Of a stretch of DNA of 64,000 nt, positions 47,036 to 55,632 are shown piece by piece (position 1 is the stretch's first letter; each line of letters starts with the position of its first letter). Both the position numbers and the translations under genes were made by a program. The stretch covers positions 349,653-413,652 of the forward strand of contig NZ_LITM01000009.1 of NCBI RefSeq assembly GCF_001275675.1, in the 5' to 3' direction. The DNA comes from Lysinibacillus sp. FJAT-14745 (GTDB lineage Bacteria > Bacillota > Bacilli > Bacillales_A > Planococcaceae). The notes under the pieces are model-generated. The model did no database searches and had not been told where the DNA came from. It saw only the letters and a list, made by a program, of their open reading frames with translations.

Positions 47036-47068
47036 GACGGAACGGAAATCAACCCCACGCTATGACGA
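47036..47068 (-). repeat. Family B end fragment
   Basis: GGAACGGAAATCAACCCCACGCTATGA is the same as the end of copy B3 (47266-47289). No other part of an element is attached. Confidence 0.5.
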
Positions 47069-47148
47069 TGAGCCATACATGCTAAGATATTTTGCCATCA
47101 TCTGAATTTTGGGATGACATTTTGTTAAAACGTATACCATATGAATAA

Positions 47149-47280
47149 GTTGATTGTAGTGGAGGCTGGGCGACTCCTCGGGGATCAGCGTCACAGATGA
47201 GACCCTGGAGCGAGCAACGCGAGTGAAGCGGCTCATCGGACGCCCCCAGGAAAGCGCCCAGCCGGAACGGAAATCAACCC
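47149..47280 (-). repeat. Family B repeat, copy B3 (reverse, core deleted)
   Basis: In reverse orientation to B4 it reads TTGATTGTAGTGGAGGCTGG, CTCCTCGGGGATCAGCG, then CACAGATGAGACCCTGGAGCG, GCGGCTCATCGGACGCCCCC and GCGCCCAGCCGGAACGGAAATCAA. The 67-nt core is missing between GATCAGCG and GAGACCC, so this is a core-free version. Confidence 0.75.
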
Positions 47281-47388
47281 CACGCTATGGAAATGAGCAA
47301 AATTATTTCCTACTAGATAATGGGAGAATTCAGTGATATATGTTATAATTTTTAATATTTTAAGAATGCACAACGGGGATGAAAATAA

Positions 47389-47784
47389 ATGAAAAAAAAT
47401 GTACATGTAGTAGGTGCAATTATTGAAAATGATAAGCAAGAAATTTTTTGTGCGTTAAGAAATCCTAATATGGTACTAGCAAATTATTGGGAATTCCCTG
47501 GTGGTAAAATCGAAGAAGGTGAATCACCTGAACAAGCTTTGTCTCGTGAAATATTAGAGGAATTTAATTGCTCTATACAAGTTGGGGACAAGGTTGAGGA
47601 AACCATTTATGAATACGAAAAATTTATAGTTCGCCTAGAAACATTTAAAGCGTCGATTACAAAGGGAGAGCCTGTCATGCTAGAACATGCTGAAATTAGA
47701 TGGGTTCCTCGCAGTCAACTTCTAGATCTTAATTTCGCCCCTGCCGATATTCCAGCGATTAATAAAATACTTGCAGAAAAATAG
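47389..47784 (+). CDS. Nudix (MutT-like) nucleotide pyrophosphohydrolase
   Basis: The 131-residue protein has the Nudix box GGKIEEGESPEQALSREILEEF, which binds Mg2+ and cleaves X-linked nucleoside diphosphates. The opening VVGAIIENDKQEIFCALRN and the total length resemble MutT and CTP pyrophosphohydrolases. A likely role is cleaning oxidised or abnormal (d)NTPs. It is single, with a terminator at 47824. Confidence 0.88.
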   Translation: MKKNVHVVGAIIENDKQEIFCALRNPNMVLANYWEFPGGKIEEGESPEQALSREILEEFNCSIQVGDKVEETIYEYEKFIVRLETFKASITKGEPVMLEHAEIRWVPRSQLLDLNFAPADIPAINKILAEK

Positions 47785-47823
47785 TAAAGATATATGAGCC
47801 ATTACGAGCAGTTTATGCGGGAG

Positions 47824-47870
47824 AAAAGAGCAGCAATGTTTGTTACCTCTCTGCATTCTGCTCTTTCTTT
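47824..47870 (+). terminator. Terminator after the Nudix gene
   Basis: AAAGAGCAG and CTGCTCTTT arms are followed by CTTTG. The loop is long (~25 nt). Confidence 0.5.
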
Positions 47871-47944
47871 GTTCTTGCTTGCACATGGTCCGGATCTTCA
47901 GGGGTAACAATTCTTCCTGTGAGCTTTATTTCTTCAAAATACAA
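47843..47944 (-). pseudogene. Remnant of an FAD-linked oxidoreductase N-terminus
   Basis: A 33-residue frame reads YFEEIKLTGRIVTPEDPDHV then QARTKKEQ. The LTGRVV-xxDDPDYxxAR pattern begins BBE-type FAD-binding oxidases of Bacilli (~450 residues). Everything after it is lost. A low-confidence remnant. Confidence 0.35.
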
Positions 47945-48104
47945 CTCCTCTCTCAAATGATGCCTGCATATGTTTTATCCTCTGCCTATCACTTGCAAAG
48001 AATATGAAAATCGAAATTTTTATCGCTTAAAAATAAAAGATAAATGCTCATTCTCTTTATTCATACATATGATGCTATATTGAAACCACTAAGGAGGTAT
48101 CCTA

Positions 48105-49505
48105 ATGATTATTCACGTGGTGAGCGCTGGTGAAACACTTTGGCAAATTGCCAACAGCTATTCAGTACCTATTAATTCCATTATCCAATTAAACGCATTA
48201 TCTAATCCAAATCAATTAGTAATCGGACAATCACTCGTTATCCCCTCGCCTTACACAACCCATATTGTAAAAAGGGGTGACACCTTATGGTCGATCGCCC
48301 AACAATATGGTGTGCCGATGCGATCAATTATCACAGAAAATCATTTAACGAATCCAGATGTTTTAACACCTGGAACTAGACTAATTATTCCACCCATTAC
48401 ACATATTGTGCTGCCAGGAGAGACTCTATCGCAAATTGCTACACAATATGGAACGACTGTGCAAGCAATTGTTTCAGAAAATGGAATTTCAGATTCAAAC
48501 ATGATTTATGCTGGTGCGCATTTGATTATTCCGAGAGCAAAGCCTTCCATTGAAGTAAATGCTTATACGTATCAAGAGCCTAAAGAAGCTGTACAGTCGA
48601 TTAACGCAATCGGTCATCTACTAACTTATTTTAGCCCCTTTGCTTATATGGTGAAGGAAGATGGAACACTACAGCCTCTAAACGATAAAGAAATGATCGA
48701 TGCAGCTATTGCCAAAAATATTACACCTATGCTGACACTTACGAATTTCTCTTCCACTGAAGCCGGCTCCAACTTATCACATGTTATTTTATCCAGTGCA
48801 GCATTACGGGAGAAGGTCATCAACAATGCGCTGAAAGTGATGGATGAGAAAGGCTATAAAGTATTAAATATTGATTTCGAAAACGTTCTTCCAGCAGATC
48901 GAGAGAATTACAATACCTTTCTTCAGTTAGCTGTTGACCGTCTTCATCCAAAAGGTTACCTAGTATCAACGGCACTTGCCCCAAAAACGAGCGCAACCCA
49001 GGCAGGAACATTATATGAGGCACACGGTAGAATTGCAGATTTTGTAATTTTAATGACATATGAGTGGGGTTATCGACTTGGTCCGCCACAAGCTATTTCA
49101 CCCATTAATGAAATGAGAAAAGTTGTGGAATATGCTTTATCAGTAATGCCTGCTAACAAAATATTTTTAGGCTTTCAAATTTACGCTCGCGATTGGCTTT
49201 TACCACATGTTAAAGGGCAAGAAGCAGAAACATTCAGCTCTCAAGAAGCCATAAACAGAGCCGTAAAATATGGCGCAATCATACAATATGATAGGATCGC
49301 ACAATCACCTTATTTTCGTTATGTTGATGAAAAAGGTAGAAATCATGAGGTATGGTTTGAAGATGCTAGAAGTGCACAAGCTAAGTTTGACATGACGAAG
49401 GAATATAATCTTCGAGGTATTAGCTATTGGGCGTTAGGTTTTCCTTTCCCACAAAACTGGGCACTATTAAATAATGATTTTTCCATCAAAAAGGTGTCAT
49501 TATAA
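48105..49505 (+). CDS. LysM-GH18 spore peptidoglycan hydrolase (YaaH/SleL-like)
   Basis: The 466-residue protein has three LysM repeats at about 2-47, 51-96 and 97-142 (HVVSAGETLWQIANSYSV, HIVKRGDTLWSIAQQYGV, HIVLPGETLSQIATQYGT), then a GH18 domain with the catalytic strand KVLNIDFENVLPADR and MTYEWGYRLGPP. There is no signal peptide, as in SleL/YaaH, which are made in the mother cell and act on cortex fragments during germination. AAGGAGG precedes ATG. Substrate role is inferred from the family. Confidence 0.9.
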   Translation: MIIHVVSAGETLWQIANSYSVPINSIIQLNALSNPNQLVIGQSLVIPSPYTTHIVKRGDTLWSIAQQYGVPMRSIITENHLTNPDVLTPGTRLIIPPITHIVLPGETLSQIATQYGTTVQAIVSENGISDSNMIYAGAHLIIPRAKPSIEVNAYTYQEPKEAVQSINAIGHLLTYFSPFAYMVKEDGTLQPLNDKEMIDAAIAKNITPMLTLTNFSSTEAGSNLSHVILSSAALREKVINNALKVMDEKGYKVLNIDFENVLPADRENYNTFLQLAVDRLHPKGYLVSTALAPKTSATQAGTLYEAHGRIADFVILMTYEWGYRLGPPQAISPINEMRKVVEYALSVMPANKIFLGFQIYARDWLLPHVKGQEAETFSSQEAINRAVKYGAIIQYDRIAQSPYFRYVDEKGRNHEVWFEDARSAQAKFDMTKEYNLRGISYWALGFPFPQNWALLNNDFSIKKVSL

Positions 49506-49508
49506 ACG

Positions 49509-49565
49509 CGGGGTGATTTCTGGTAGACCAGGCACTTTCCAGTGAGTGTCCGATGAACCACTTTG
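49509..49565 (+). repeat. Relic of family B repeat
   Basis: GGGGTGATTTCTGGTAGACC, GCACTTTCCAGTGAGTGTCC and GATGAACCACTT follow the start of B4 with scattered changes. It lies directly downstream of the GH18 gene. Confidence 0.5.
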
Positions 49566-49751
49566 GTCAAAAAGTTGTTGATTAAGAAGGCGATATCATG
49601 GCATAGTATGCGCATTTAAGGCTGATCTATTAATCCAAAAAATTCTAAACATTTCTACAATAAATTCTTACTTTTCCCTAGTTTTTCCCATGATAAAAAA
49701 ATCAATTCAAAGCCATATTAAGAAATATCAAAGCGAAAGGAGAAACTAAAC

Positions 49752-49925
49752 ATGGGAAGAGACAATAAGCAAGGTAAAAGCGCCAACAAAGGATCTTTGC
49801 CTCAAACGCCAAAAAACCAAAAAATAGCGCCAGACAAAGCTAGTGAAAAAGCTAGTGAAGAATTTTCGCAAGAGTTTATGAACCTGATTAATTCAGTCAC
49901 TAAAGAAGGCAAGACGAAAAAATAA
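49752..49925 (+). CDS. Small spore-type hydrophilic protein (YfhD-like?)
   Basis: A 57-residue frame reads MGRDNKQGKSANKGSLPQTP, then KASEEFSQEF, and ends in a lysine-rich tail. GAAAGGAGAAAC precedes ATG. Composition, size and position 12 bp before an sspH-like gene suggest a small spore protein. The MGRD-x-LPQTPKN start reminds me of the YfhD family, but I am not sure. Confidence 0.6.
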   Translation: MGRDNKQGKSANKGSLPQTPKNQKIAPDKASEKASEEFSQEFMNLINSVTKEGKTKK

Positions 49926-49937
49926 GGGGGCCTTCAA

Positions 49938-50129
49938 GTGGATTATACACGTGCACAAGAAATTGTCGCCTCACCAAAAGAATATGAAGTAAGTTATAAT
50001 GGCGTATCTATTTGGATTGACAAGCTTCATGGTGATGGTAAAACAGCAACTGTCCATTTACGTCGTTCTTTAGAGGAACGATCCGAAGTGGACATCGGAG
50101 AATTAAAGGAAGAGTACCTCGTACATTAG
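49938..50129 (+). CDS. sspH: H-type small acid-soluble spore protein
   Basis: The 63-residue product reads MDYTRAQEIVASPKEYEVSY and continues NGVSIWIDKLHGDGKTATVH, with the SspH pattern RAxEIVxSP, VxYNGxxIxI and a conserved acidic end. It should be a minor DNA- or spore-associated protein made in the forespore. Translation starts with GTG after AAGGGGG. It follows the small YfhD-like gene and is closed by a strong terminator. Confidence 0.82.
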   Translation: MDYTRAQEIVASPKEYEVSYNGVSIWIDKLHGDGKTATVHLRRSLEERSEVDIGELKEEYLVH

Positions 50130-50144
50130 ACTTTATCATCACAT

Positions 50145-50183
50145 AAAAAACTGCTTACTTCCTGTGGTGAAGTAAGCAGTTTT
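50145..50183 (+). terminator. Terminator after sspH
   Basis: AAAACTGCTTACTTC and GAAGTAAGCAGTTTT arms with a 6-nt loop. Confidence 0.9.
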
Positions 50184-50240
50184 CATGTTTATTATGTCAA
50201 TAAATTTCCTATTAGATAAAGTATGGCATTTCGGCAAATC

Positions 50241-50441
50241 GAGTGTTTGATTTCCGTTCCGACCGGGCGCTTTCCTGGGGGTGTCCGATGAGCCGCTTCA
50301 CTCGCGTTGCTCGCTCCAGGGTCTCGGGCCAACACGATGTTGGTCACGAAGGCGTTATCACAGGATGTGATGGTTTTAGCCTTCGTTCCTCTATCACTGA
50401 TCCCCAAGGAGTCGCCCAGCCTCCACTCCAATCAAACACTC
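50241..50441 (+). repeat. Family B repeat, copy B4 (cleanest full copy)
   Basis: The element is bounded by GAGTGTTTGATT (50241-50252) and its perfect inverse AATCAAACACTC (50430-50441). Inside are TTCCGTTCCGACCGGGCGC, CCGATGAGCCGCTTCACTCG, GGGTCTCG, the core at 50327-50393, GATCCCCAAGGAGTCGCCC and AGCCTCCACTCC. GGGCG/CGCCC near the ends can pair. It shares these blocks, in order, with B2 and (reversed) B3. Confidence 0.8.
50327..50393 (+). ncRNA. 67-nt two-hairpin core module, copy c4
   Basis: Hairpin a is GGCCAACA-CGA-TGTTGGTC. Hairpin b is ACGAAGGC/GCCTTCGT with inner ATCACA-GGA-TGTGAT and the asymmetric loop GTT against GGTTTTA. It ends TTCCTCTA. Confidence 0.6.
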
Positions 50442-50550
50442 CGCATAGTGTGTATCTTCTTGCATGTCACTTTTAGTGACAAAACTACAATAATATTTAT
50501 ACGGCAACAGATATACAATTGCCTTAACTGTTATAAGTCTATTCTGAAGA

Positions 50551-50712
50551 GTAACGTAGCGGCAGCAAATGTTTTATCTGTGCGAAAGCGTAGCGTCAGC
50601 GACAAATGTTTTATCTGTGCGTAAGCATAGCGACAGCGACAGCAAAGCGAAGGAAACAGCTCGGCGCTTGCTCACAGGAAAGCGAGTATCCTGGAACGGA
50701 AATCACCCATAC
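50551..50712 (-). repeat. Reverse cluster of 37-bp modules joined to a family B end (B5)
   Basis: GCGGCAGCAAATGTTTTATC, CTGTGCGAAAGCGTAGCG and CAGCGACAGCAAAGCGAAGG are reverse copies of the module found at 21706 and 45690. The block ends TATCCTGGAACGGAAATCAC, the reverse of the family B start. Confidence 0.65.
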
Positions 50713-50791
50713 GAAGGGATTATCCAAACGCTAATAACTGCTTACTCCATGAAATTAATAACCTAAATATCGCCAACATTAAGATTCAACT

Positions 50792-52951
50792 TTAAATTAC
50801 ATAATCCTCTTCGAATTTAAACTCTGTTAAAATATCGCTTGCTCGATTGTGTAACTCTGTGAAGTTATTGGAAATCTGTTCAGCCGAAATTGGCTTACTA
50901 AATAAATAGCCTTGAATATAATCACAATGACCGGCAATAAGGAAAGCAAGCTGCTCCACTTCTTCAATTCCTTCGGCAACAACCTTTAATCTCAAATGCT
51001 TCGCCATTGATAAAATCATAGAAACGAGCGCTTCATCATTTGGATTATGTTGAATATTTCGAACGAACGCCCGGTCAATTTTTAAGCAATCAATCGGAAA
51101 ATCTTTTAAATATGAAAGCGACGAATACCCTGTCCCAAAGTCATCAACAGCAATTTGGATACCAATTGCCTTTAATTCATGAAGTAGCTGTGTTATTTGA
51201 TCCATGTTCATCGTCATACTTTCCGTCATTTCTAGTTGTAAATATTGCGGTTCTAAATTTGTACGTTGTAAAATTTCTTGTACCATATGCACTAAATCCT
51301 GTTGGAATAATTGTCCAATAGATAAATTAACGGCAACCTTCATTGGTGGCAAACCTTGCTCTTTCCATGTTTTTGCTTGAGAGCACGCCGTCTCTAAAAT
51401 CCATTTCCCTAAAGGAATAATAAGGCCTGATTCTTCTGCAATTGGGATAAACAACTCAGGTGAAACAAGTCCACGGGTTGGATGACGCCAACGCACTAGC
51501 GCTTCTACTGATTCAATTTTACCCGTTTTTAAATTTACTTGAGGCTGAAAATCCAAGTGAAATTCTTCATTAGCTAATGCTTTATGGAGATCTTGCTCAA
51601 TCAATATACGATCAGCAATGCCATTTGACATATATGGCTTATAAAAAAGAACTCTTTGAGGTATTTGGCTTGCTTCCCTCATCGCTAACTGAGCATGCAT
51701 TAAAAGCTCTTCACCTGAGCACTCTTCTTCATACAGGGCAATTCCAATATTAAGATTCCCGTTAAGTGAAAATAGTTGTACTTGTAATGGTTTTTCCATA
51801 GCGCTCTTCAAGTTCAAGCAAAATTGTAGCAACTCTTCTCTTGTCTTCACATGATTAATATAAATAATAAACTGACCCTCACGAAGCTTTGTAGCAAAAT
51901 AATGAGGAGGTAATATGGCTTGAATTCTCTCAGCCACGAGCTTCATCATAGTATTAGAATAGCTAAAACCTATAGATGAGCGGATACCAACAAGGCGATC
52001 AATCTCTATTGCGATGATTGCTTTTTGACGACTATTATCATGTAAATCCTCTTTTAAGGTTTTCAATAATAAATGTTCATTTGGAAGCTTAGTAATATCA
52101 TCGTGATAAGCTTGATAATGAAGCTCCTGCTGTGAATGCTCAAGATCTCGCTTTGTTTTTAAAAGTTGCTGATAGGGTCTTTCAACAGTTGTATAGTAAA
52201 TTGCTTTTAGGAAAAAGTAGAAGGCTAAAAATTGATAAATTAATGCTGAAAAGCCCCAAATTGATGTCAAATCTTCGATGGCCACAAAGAAAATATCACT
52301 AATAAATAAATAAGTTGCAGCGCTAATCAGCCACATAACTCGTTTGGGCAACTTTTTTTTATCCTTACTTAAAATCACTATCGTTGCACCTTGCAAGACA
52401 GCAGACAGTAAATGAACAATAGCGTTAGCTTTTAACAACAATTGTTCCTCAAAAAAATAATATTCCGAAGAGAAATACACTAGAAAAAAGCTCAGTAGAA
52501 CAAATAATAAGGAACTGCTATATGTATAAATACGATCATTCATCGTTAAGCGTTTTTTCGGCATTAAAATAATTAAGAGAAAACCAATTGATAAGCATAA
52601 ACGGATTATTAAATGTAGCCATTCTTCTATATATTTTAGTTCAGCCGTAGGATTTTGAGCGATAACCAAGCTCCCTATTTCCAACAAGCCGATGATAAAA
52701 AATAAATTACCTATGTATAATGTTTGATTTGATAATAAGTGTGAAAAAACGAGCCAAGATTGAATAGCGATTGCCATTGTAAAAACAATAATTAATACTT
52801 GTATAATCAAATTCAAACAAAAATAACTTTCTTCCTGAAAAGAACCAAATACCTGATTACTTAAACCTAATAGTGGCAATACTAGCAATAGTGGCAATAC
52901 TCTATACCAAATCTCTTTCTTATCTATCTCTAATTGCAACCTTTTCTCCAA
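50792..52951 (-). CDS. Membrane GGDEF-EAL protein, probable c-di-GMP phosphodiesterase
   Basis: The 719-residue protein has about eight hydrophobic segments in the first 260 residues, then a GGDEF-like domain in which the signature reads REGQF, so cyclase activity is unlikely. A complete EAL domain from about 450 shows VEALVRWRHPTRG, MTESMTM and VDDFGTGYSSLSYL, typical of active phosphodiesterases. It starts with TTG 6 bp after GGAGGG. Degenerate GGDEF domains often bind GTP to regulate the EAL part, which is inference here. Confidence 0.88.
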   Translation of the reverse strand: MEKRLQLEIDKKEIWYRVLPLLLVLPLLGLSNQVFGSFQEESYFCLNLIIQVLIIVFTMAIAIQSWLVFSHLLSNQTLYIGNLFFIIGLLEIGSLVIAQNPTAELKYIEEWLHLIIRLCLSIGFLLIILMPKKRLTMNDRIYTYSSSLLFVLLSFFLVYFSSEYYFFEEQLLLKANAIVHLLSAVLQGATIVILSKDKKKLPKRVMWLISAATYLFISDIFFVAIEDLTSIWGFSALIYQFLAFYFFLKAIYYTTVERPYQQLLKTKRDLEHSQQELHYQAYHDDITKLPNEHLLLKTLKEDLHDNSRQKAIIAIEIDRLVGIRSSIGFSYSNTMMKLVAERIQAILPPHYFATKLREGQFIIYINHVKTREELLQFCLNLKSAMEKPLQVQLFSLNGNLNIGIALYEEECSGEELLMHAQLAMREASQIPQRVLFYKPYMSNGIADRILIEQDLHKALANEEFHLDFQPQVNLKTGKIESVEALVRWRHPTRGLVSPELFIPIAEESGLIIPLGKWILETACSQAKTWKEQGLPPMKVAVNLSIGQLFQQDLVHMVQEILQRTNLEPQYLQLEMTESMTMNMDQITQLLHELKAIGIQIAVDDFGTGYSSLSYLKDFPIDCLKIDRAFVRNIQHNPNDEALVSMILSMAKHLRLKVVAEGIEEVEQLAFLIAGHCDYIQGYLFSKPISAEQISNNFTELHNRASDILTEFKFEEDYVI

Positions 52952-53086
52952 CAGAAACCCTCCATACCATATATATCAAATTAGATAGGCAATATGATCT
53001 ATCCAAAGGAAAAATTAAATTAAAAATTGTATTTTTTTTTGACTTATCACGAATCATAGCATTTTTATTGGAATTTGTATGCAAAT

Positions 53087-53127
53087 ATAAAAAGTATGCC
53101 AATATTCATTTTTGGATATTAGCATAC
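53087..53127 (-). terminator. Terminator of the sigma factor gene
   Basis: GTATGCTAATAT and ATATTGGCATAC arms on the minus strand are followed by TTTTT. Confidence 0.75.
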
Positions 53128-53145
53128 CTTTAATGCTTTAACGCT

Positions 53146-53667
53146 CTATTCGTCTGTAGAATCTAACAACTCGCGAAGTTTAATCATTATTCTTGTGCGT
53201 CTTTTTTTAACAGCGTCCACAGATAAACCTAGTTCTTTAGCTATTTCCAAATAACTATAACCTTCTACATAAAAAAGTAGTAATATTTTTCTTTCTTCAA
53301 ATTTTAAATGAGACATAATACATTCTATAAGAACTGGCTTTCTTTCACTCATTTCATGATCTCGAATATAATTTATCGTTTCATGATCCATAGGTGTATT
53401 CATATTTTCAAAACTCTTTTCCTTTGAAAGCTCTTTTAAAATCTTTCCTTTAACAGTTGTATAAATATAAGCAGAAAACAGCCCTTTGGATTGATCTGCT
53501 TTACGCCAAGCCTCCCACACGGCTATGGATGCTATATGACGATAATACTCAAAATCCTTATAAATGCGGCACCTTAACAAAATCGACGTGATCATCGGTT
53601 GGACTAATTCTAATACTTCATCAAATGGTTGCTCAGGAGATAACTGTTTTTTATGCTGTGTTGTCAT
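53146..53667 (-). CDS. Sigma-70 family sigma factor (small, ECF-like)
   Basis: About 173 residues contain a region 2 (RHIASIAVWEAWRKADQSKG, FSAYIYTTVKGKILKEL) and a region 4 helix-turn-helix (YVEGYSYLEIAKELGLSVDA followed by VKKRRTR). There is no neighbouring anti-sigma gene. The start at 53667 follows AGGACA. A longer GTG start at 53691 is possible. The target regulon cannot be inferred. Confidence 0.8.
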   Translation of the reverse strand: MTTQHKKQLSPEQPFDEVLELVQPMITSILLRCRIYKDFEYYRHIASIAVWEAWRKADQSKGLFSAYIYTTVKGKILKELSKEKSFENMNTPMDHETINYIRDHEMSERKPVLIECIMSHLKFEERKILLLFYVEGYSYLEIAKELGLSVDAVKKRRTRIMIKLRELLDSTDE

Positions 53668-53681
53668 CTTATTGTCCTGTC

Positions 53682-53695
53682 GACTGTGCACAGTC
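53682..53695. promoter_or_regulatory. 14-bp perfect palindrome at the 5' end of the sigma gene
   Basis: GACTGTGCACAGTC lies just upstream of the preferred ATG and could be an operator or a chance palindrome. It has no second copy that I noticed. Confidence 0.3.
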
Positions 53696-53902
53696 CATTA
53701 TTCCTAGGTGCCTTCATCTTAATTACTATACAAGGAGGTGTCGAACAGCTCTTTTGTCAATATAACCAAAGAATCTTTATAAGTCCTTTTTAATATTTAT
53801 ACATAACAACAGTATGATATTTAAAAAATCATATCTTTTAACTGTCATACTATACATATTTCTTAAAAGGTTGGACAAATTACTACTAAGGAGGCGAAAT
53901 AG

Positions 53903-54112
53903 ATGAATTTTCAAATAAGAGATGCGATTACGACAAACGTACATGGTCAATCTGCGGCCGAATTTAAAGATATTGTCGAAGATGCAATTAGCCGTGGTGA
54001 AGAGCATTTACTTCCAGGGCTTGGTGTGTTTTTCGAAAAATGGTGGCAGCAATCTAGTCCTACTGAGCAGGATGAATTTGTTCAAAAACTTGAAAAAGCC
54101 TTTGCTCACTAA
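53903..54112 (+). CDS. sspI: Small acid-soluble spore protein I
   Basis: The 69-residue product reads FQIRDAITTNVHGQSAAEFK and then ISRGEEHLLPGLGVFFEKWW, closely following SspI (IxSGEExMLPGLGVLFE). It is a minor spore-core protein expressed in the forespore. AAGGAGGC precedes ATG. The neighbour downstream is glcD, as in the B. subtilis sspI region. Confidence 0.93.
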   Translation: MNFQIRDAITTNVHGQSAAEFKDIVEDAISRGEEHLLPGLGVFFEKWWQQSSPTEQDEFVQKLEKAFAH

Positions 54113-54189
54113 TTTTTTATAGACAGTTCATTCCATTTCCAATAAATGCATGATAAAGTTTAACTTATCAGAAAATTAGGGGGATTGGA

Positions 54190-55569
54190 ATGACTGTTGC
54201 TGTAGAATTAATAGTAAATCAACTAAAAAAGGTTTTATCTGAAGAACAGGTGTCAACAAACGAAACGGTGCGACAGCTACATGGAAGGGACGAATCTCAT
54301 CATACAGTCAGCTTACCAGATATCGTTGTCTTTCCTCGTTCCACAGCCGATGTCAGTGCCATCTTGAAAATTGCGCATGCGGAACGTGTACCAGTCGTAC
54401 CTTTTGGTGTTGGCTCAAGCTTGGAAGGAAATGCAATTCCCATTGCAAATGGCATTTCTATCGATTTCTCTGAAATGAATGCTATTTTAGAAATTCGACC
54501 AGATGACCTGCTTGTGAAAGTACAACCGGGTGTAACACGTGCCCAATTGAATAAAGAACTAAAAAAACATGGACTTCAATTCACAGTTGACCCTGGTGCT
54601 GATGCTACACTTGGTGGAATGGCCGCAACTAATGCCAGTGGGACAACAGCAGTGCGCTATGGTGTTATGCGCGATCAAGTACGAGATATAGAGGTTGTAC
54701 TCGCAGACGGTTCAGTCATTCATACCGGTAGCTTAGCAGCAAAATCTTCTTCTGGTTATCACTTGAATGGCCTTTTCATTGGCTCTGAGGGTACGCTAGG
54801 TTGCTTTACAGAATTAACTTTACAAGTCTATGGTATACCCGAATTTGTAACGGCGGGACGTGCAGTTTTTGCGACAGTTGGCGATGCTGTCGGTGCAGTA
54901 ACCGCATTGCTGCAAGCGGGCATTTCAATTGGCCGTGTTGAACTGGTCGATGAAGCCTCTATCAAACAAGCAAATATTTATAATGAAACATTCTATGATG
55001 AAAAACCAACACTATTTTTAGAATTTCACGGAAATGAAGCAGGTATGCATGCCGATTTAGAATTTGCTAAAGAAATTTTTGAGGACTTTGGCTGTCTTTC
55101 TGTTGAATTTGAACAAGATAATGCAGCACGGAATAAACTCTGGGAAGCACGCCATTCATTGGCCTATGCATATATCCATGCTTATCCAGGGAAAAAGCTT
55201 ATGTCGACTGATGTTTGTGTGCCGATATCTATGCTTGCTGAATCCGTTTTATATGCTCGTGAACAACTTGAGGATATTGGTCTTGCAGGTGGAATAGTAG
55301 GTCATGTTGGAGACGGTAACTTTCATGCCTTGTTAATGTTAGATCCAAACGATGCCATGGAGCTAGCAAAAGCTAACCGCTTCAATGAACATATTGTGCA
55401 CTTTGCTTTACTGCGTGGTGGCACTTGTACGGGTGAACATGGTGTTGGTATTGGAAAGATGAAATATCAGTCTACAGAGCACGGTACATCTCTATTAGTG
55501 ATGAAGAGCATAAAGGCAGCACTTGATCCACATAATATTATGAATCCAGGGAAAATTTTCAGCATGTAA
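54190..55569 (+). CDS. glcD: FAD-linked glycolate/D-lactate dehydrogenase subunit GlcD
   Basis: The 459-residue flavoenzyme oxidises a 2-hydroxy acid to the 2-oxo acid. The PCMH FAD domain shows VPVVPFGVGSSLEGNAIP, VDPGADATLGGMAATNASGT and SSSGYHLNGLFIGSEGTLG. The C-terminal domain ends GGTCTGEHGVGIGKMKYQ and NPGKIFSM, with the histidines of the GEHG motif in place. No glcF iron-sulfur partner is next to it, unlike in B. subtilis, so it may act alone. Confidence 0.92.
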   Translation: MTVAVELIVNQLKKVLSEEQVSTNETVRQLHGRDESHHTVSLPDIVVFPRSTADVSAILKIAHAERVPVVPFGVGSSLEGNAIPIANGISIDFSEMNAILEIRPDDLLVKVQPGVTRAQLNKELKKHGLQFTVDPGADATLGGMAATNASGTTAVRYGVMRDQVRDIEVVLADGSVIHTGSLAAKSSSGYHLNGLFIGSEGTLGCFTELTLQVYGIPEFVTAGRAVFATVGDAVGAVTALLQAGISIGRVELVDEASIKQANIYNETFYDEKPTLFLEFHGNEAGMHADLEFAKEIFEDFGCLSVEFEQDNAARNKLWEARHSLAYAYIHAYPGKKLMSTDVCVPISMLAESVLYAREQLEDIGLAGGIVGHVGDGNFHALLMLDPNDAMELAKANRFNEHIVHFALLRGGTCTGEHGVGIGKMKYQSTEHGTSLLVMKSIKAALDPHNIMNPGKIFSM

Positions 55570-55595
55570 ATTCATTATTACGTTCAAACATAGGG

Positions 55596-55632
55596 AACCC
55601 GTTGATGTCAAAATCAACGGGTTCATTTTTTA
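55596..55632. terminator. Terminator between glcD and the acetyltransferase
   Basis: AACCCGTTGAT and ATCAACGGGTT arms are followed by CATTTTTT on the plus strand. Confidence 0.8.
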
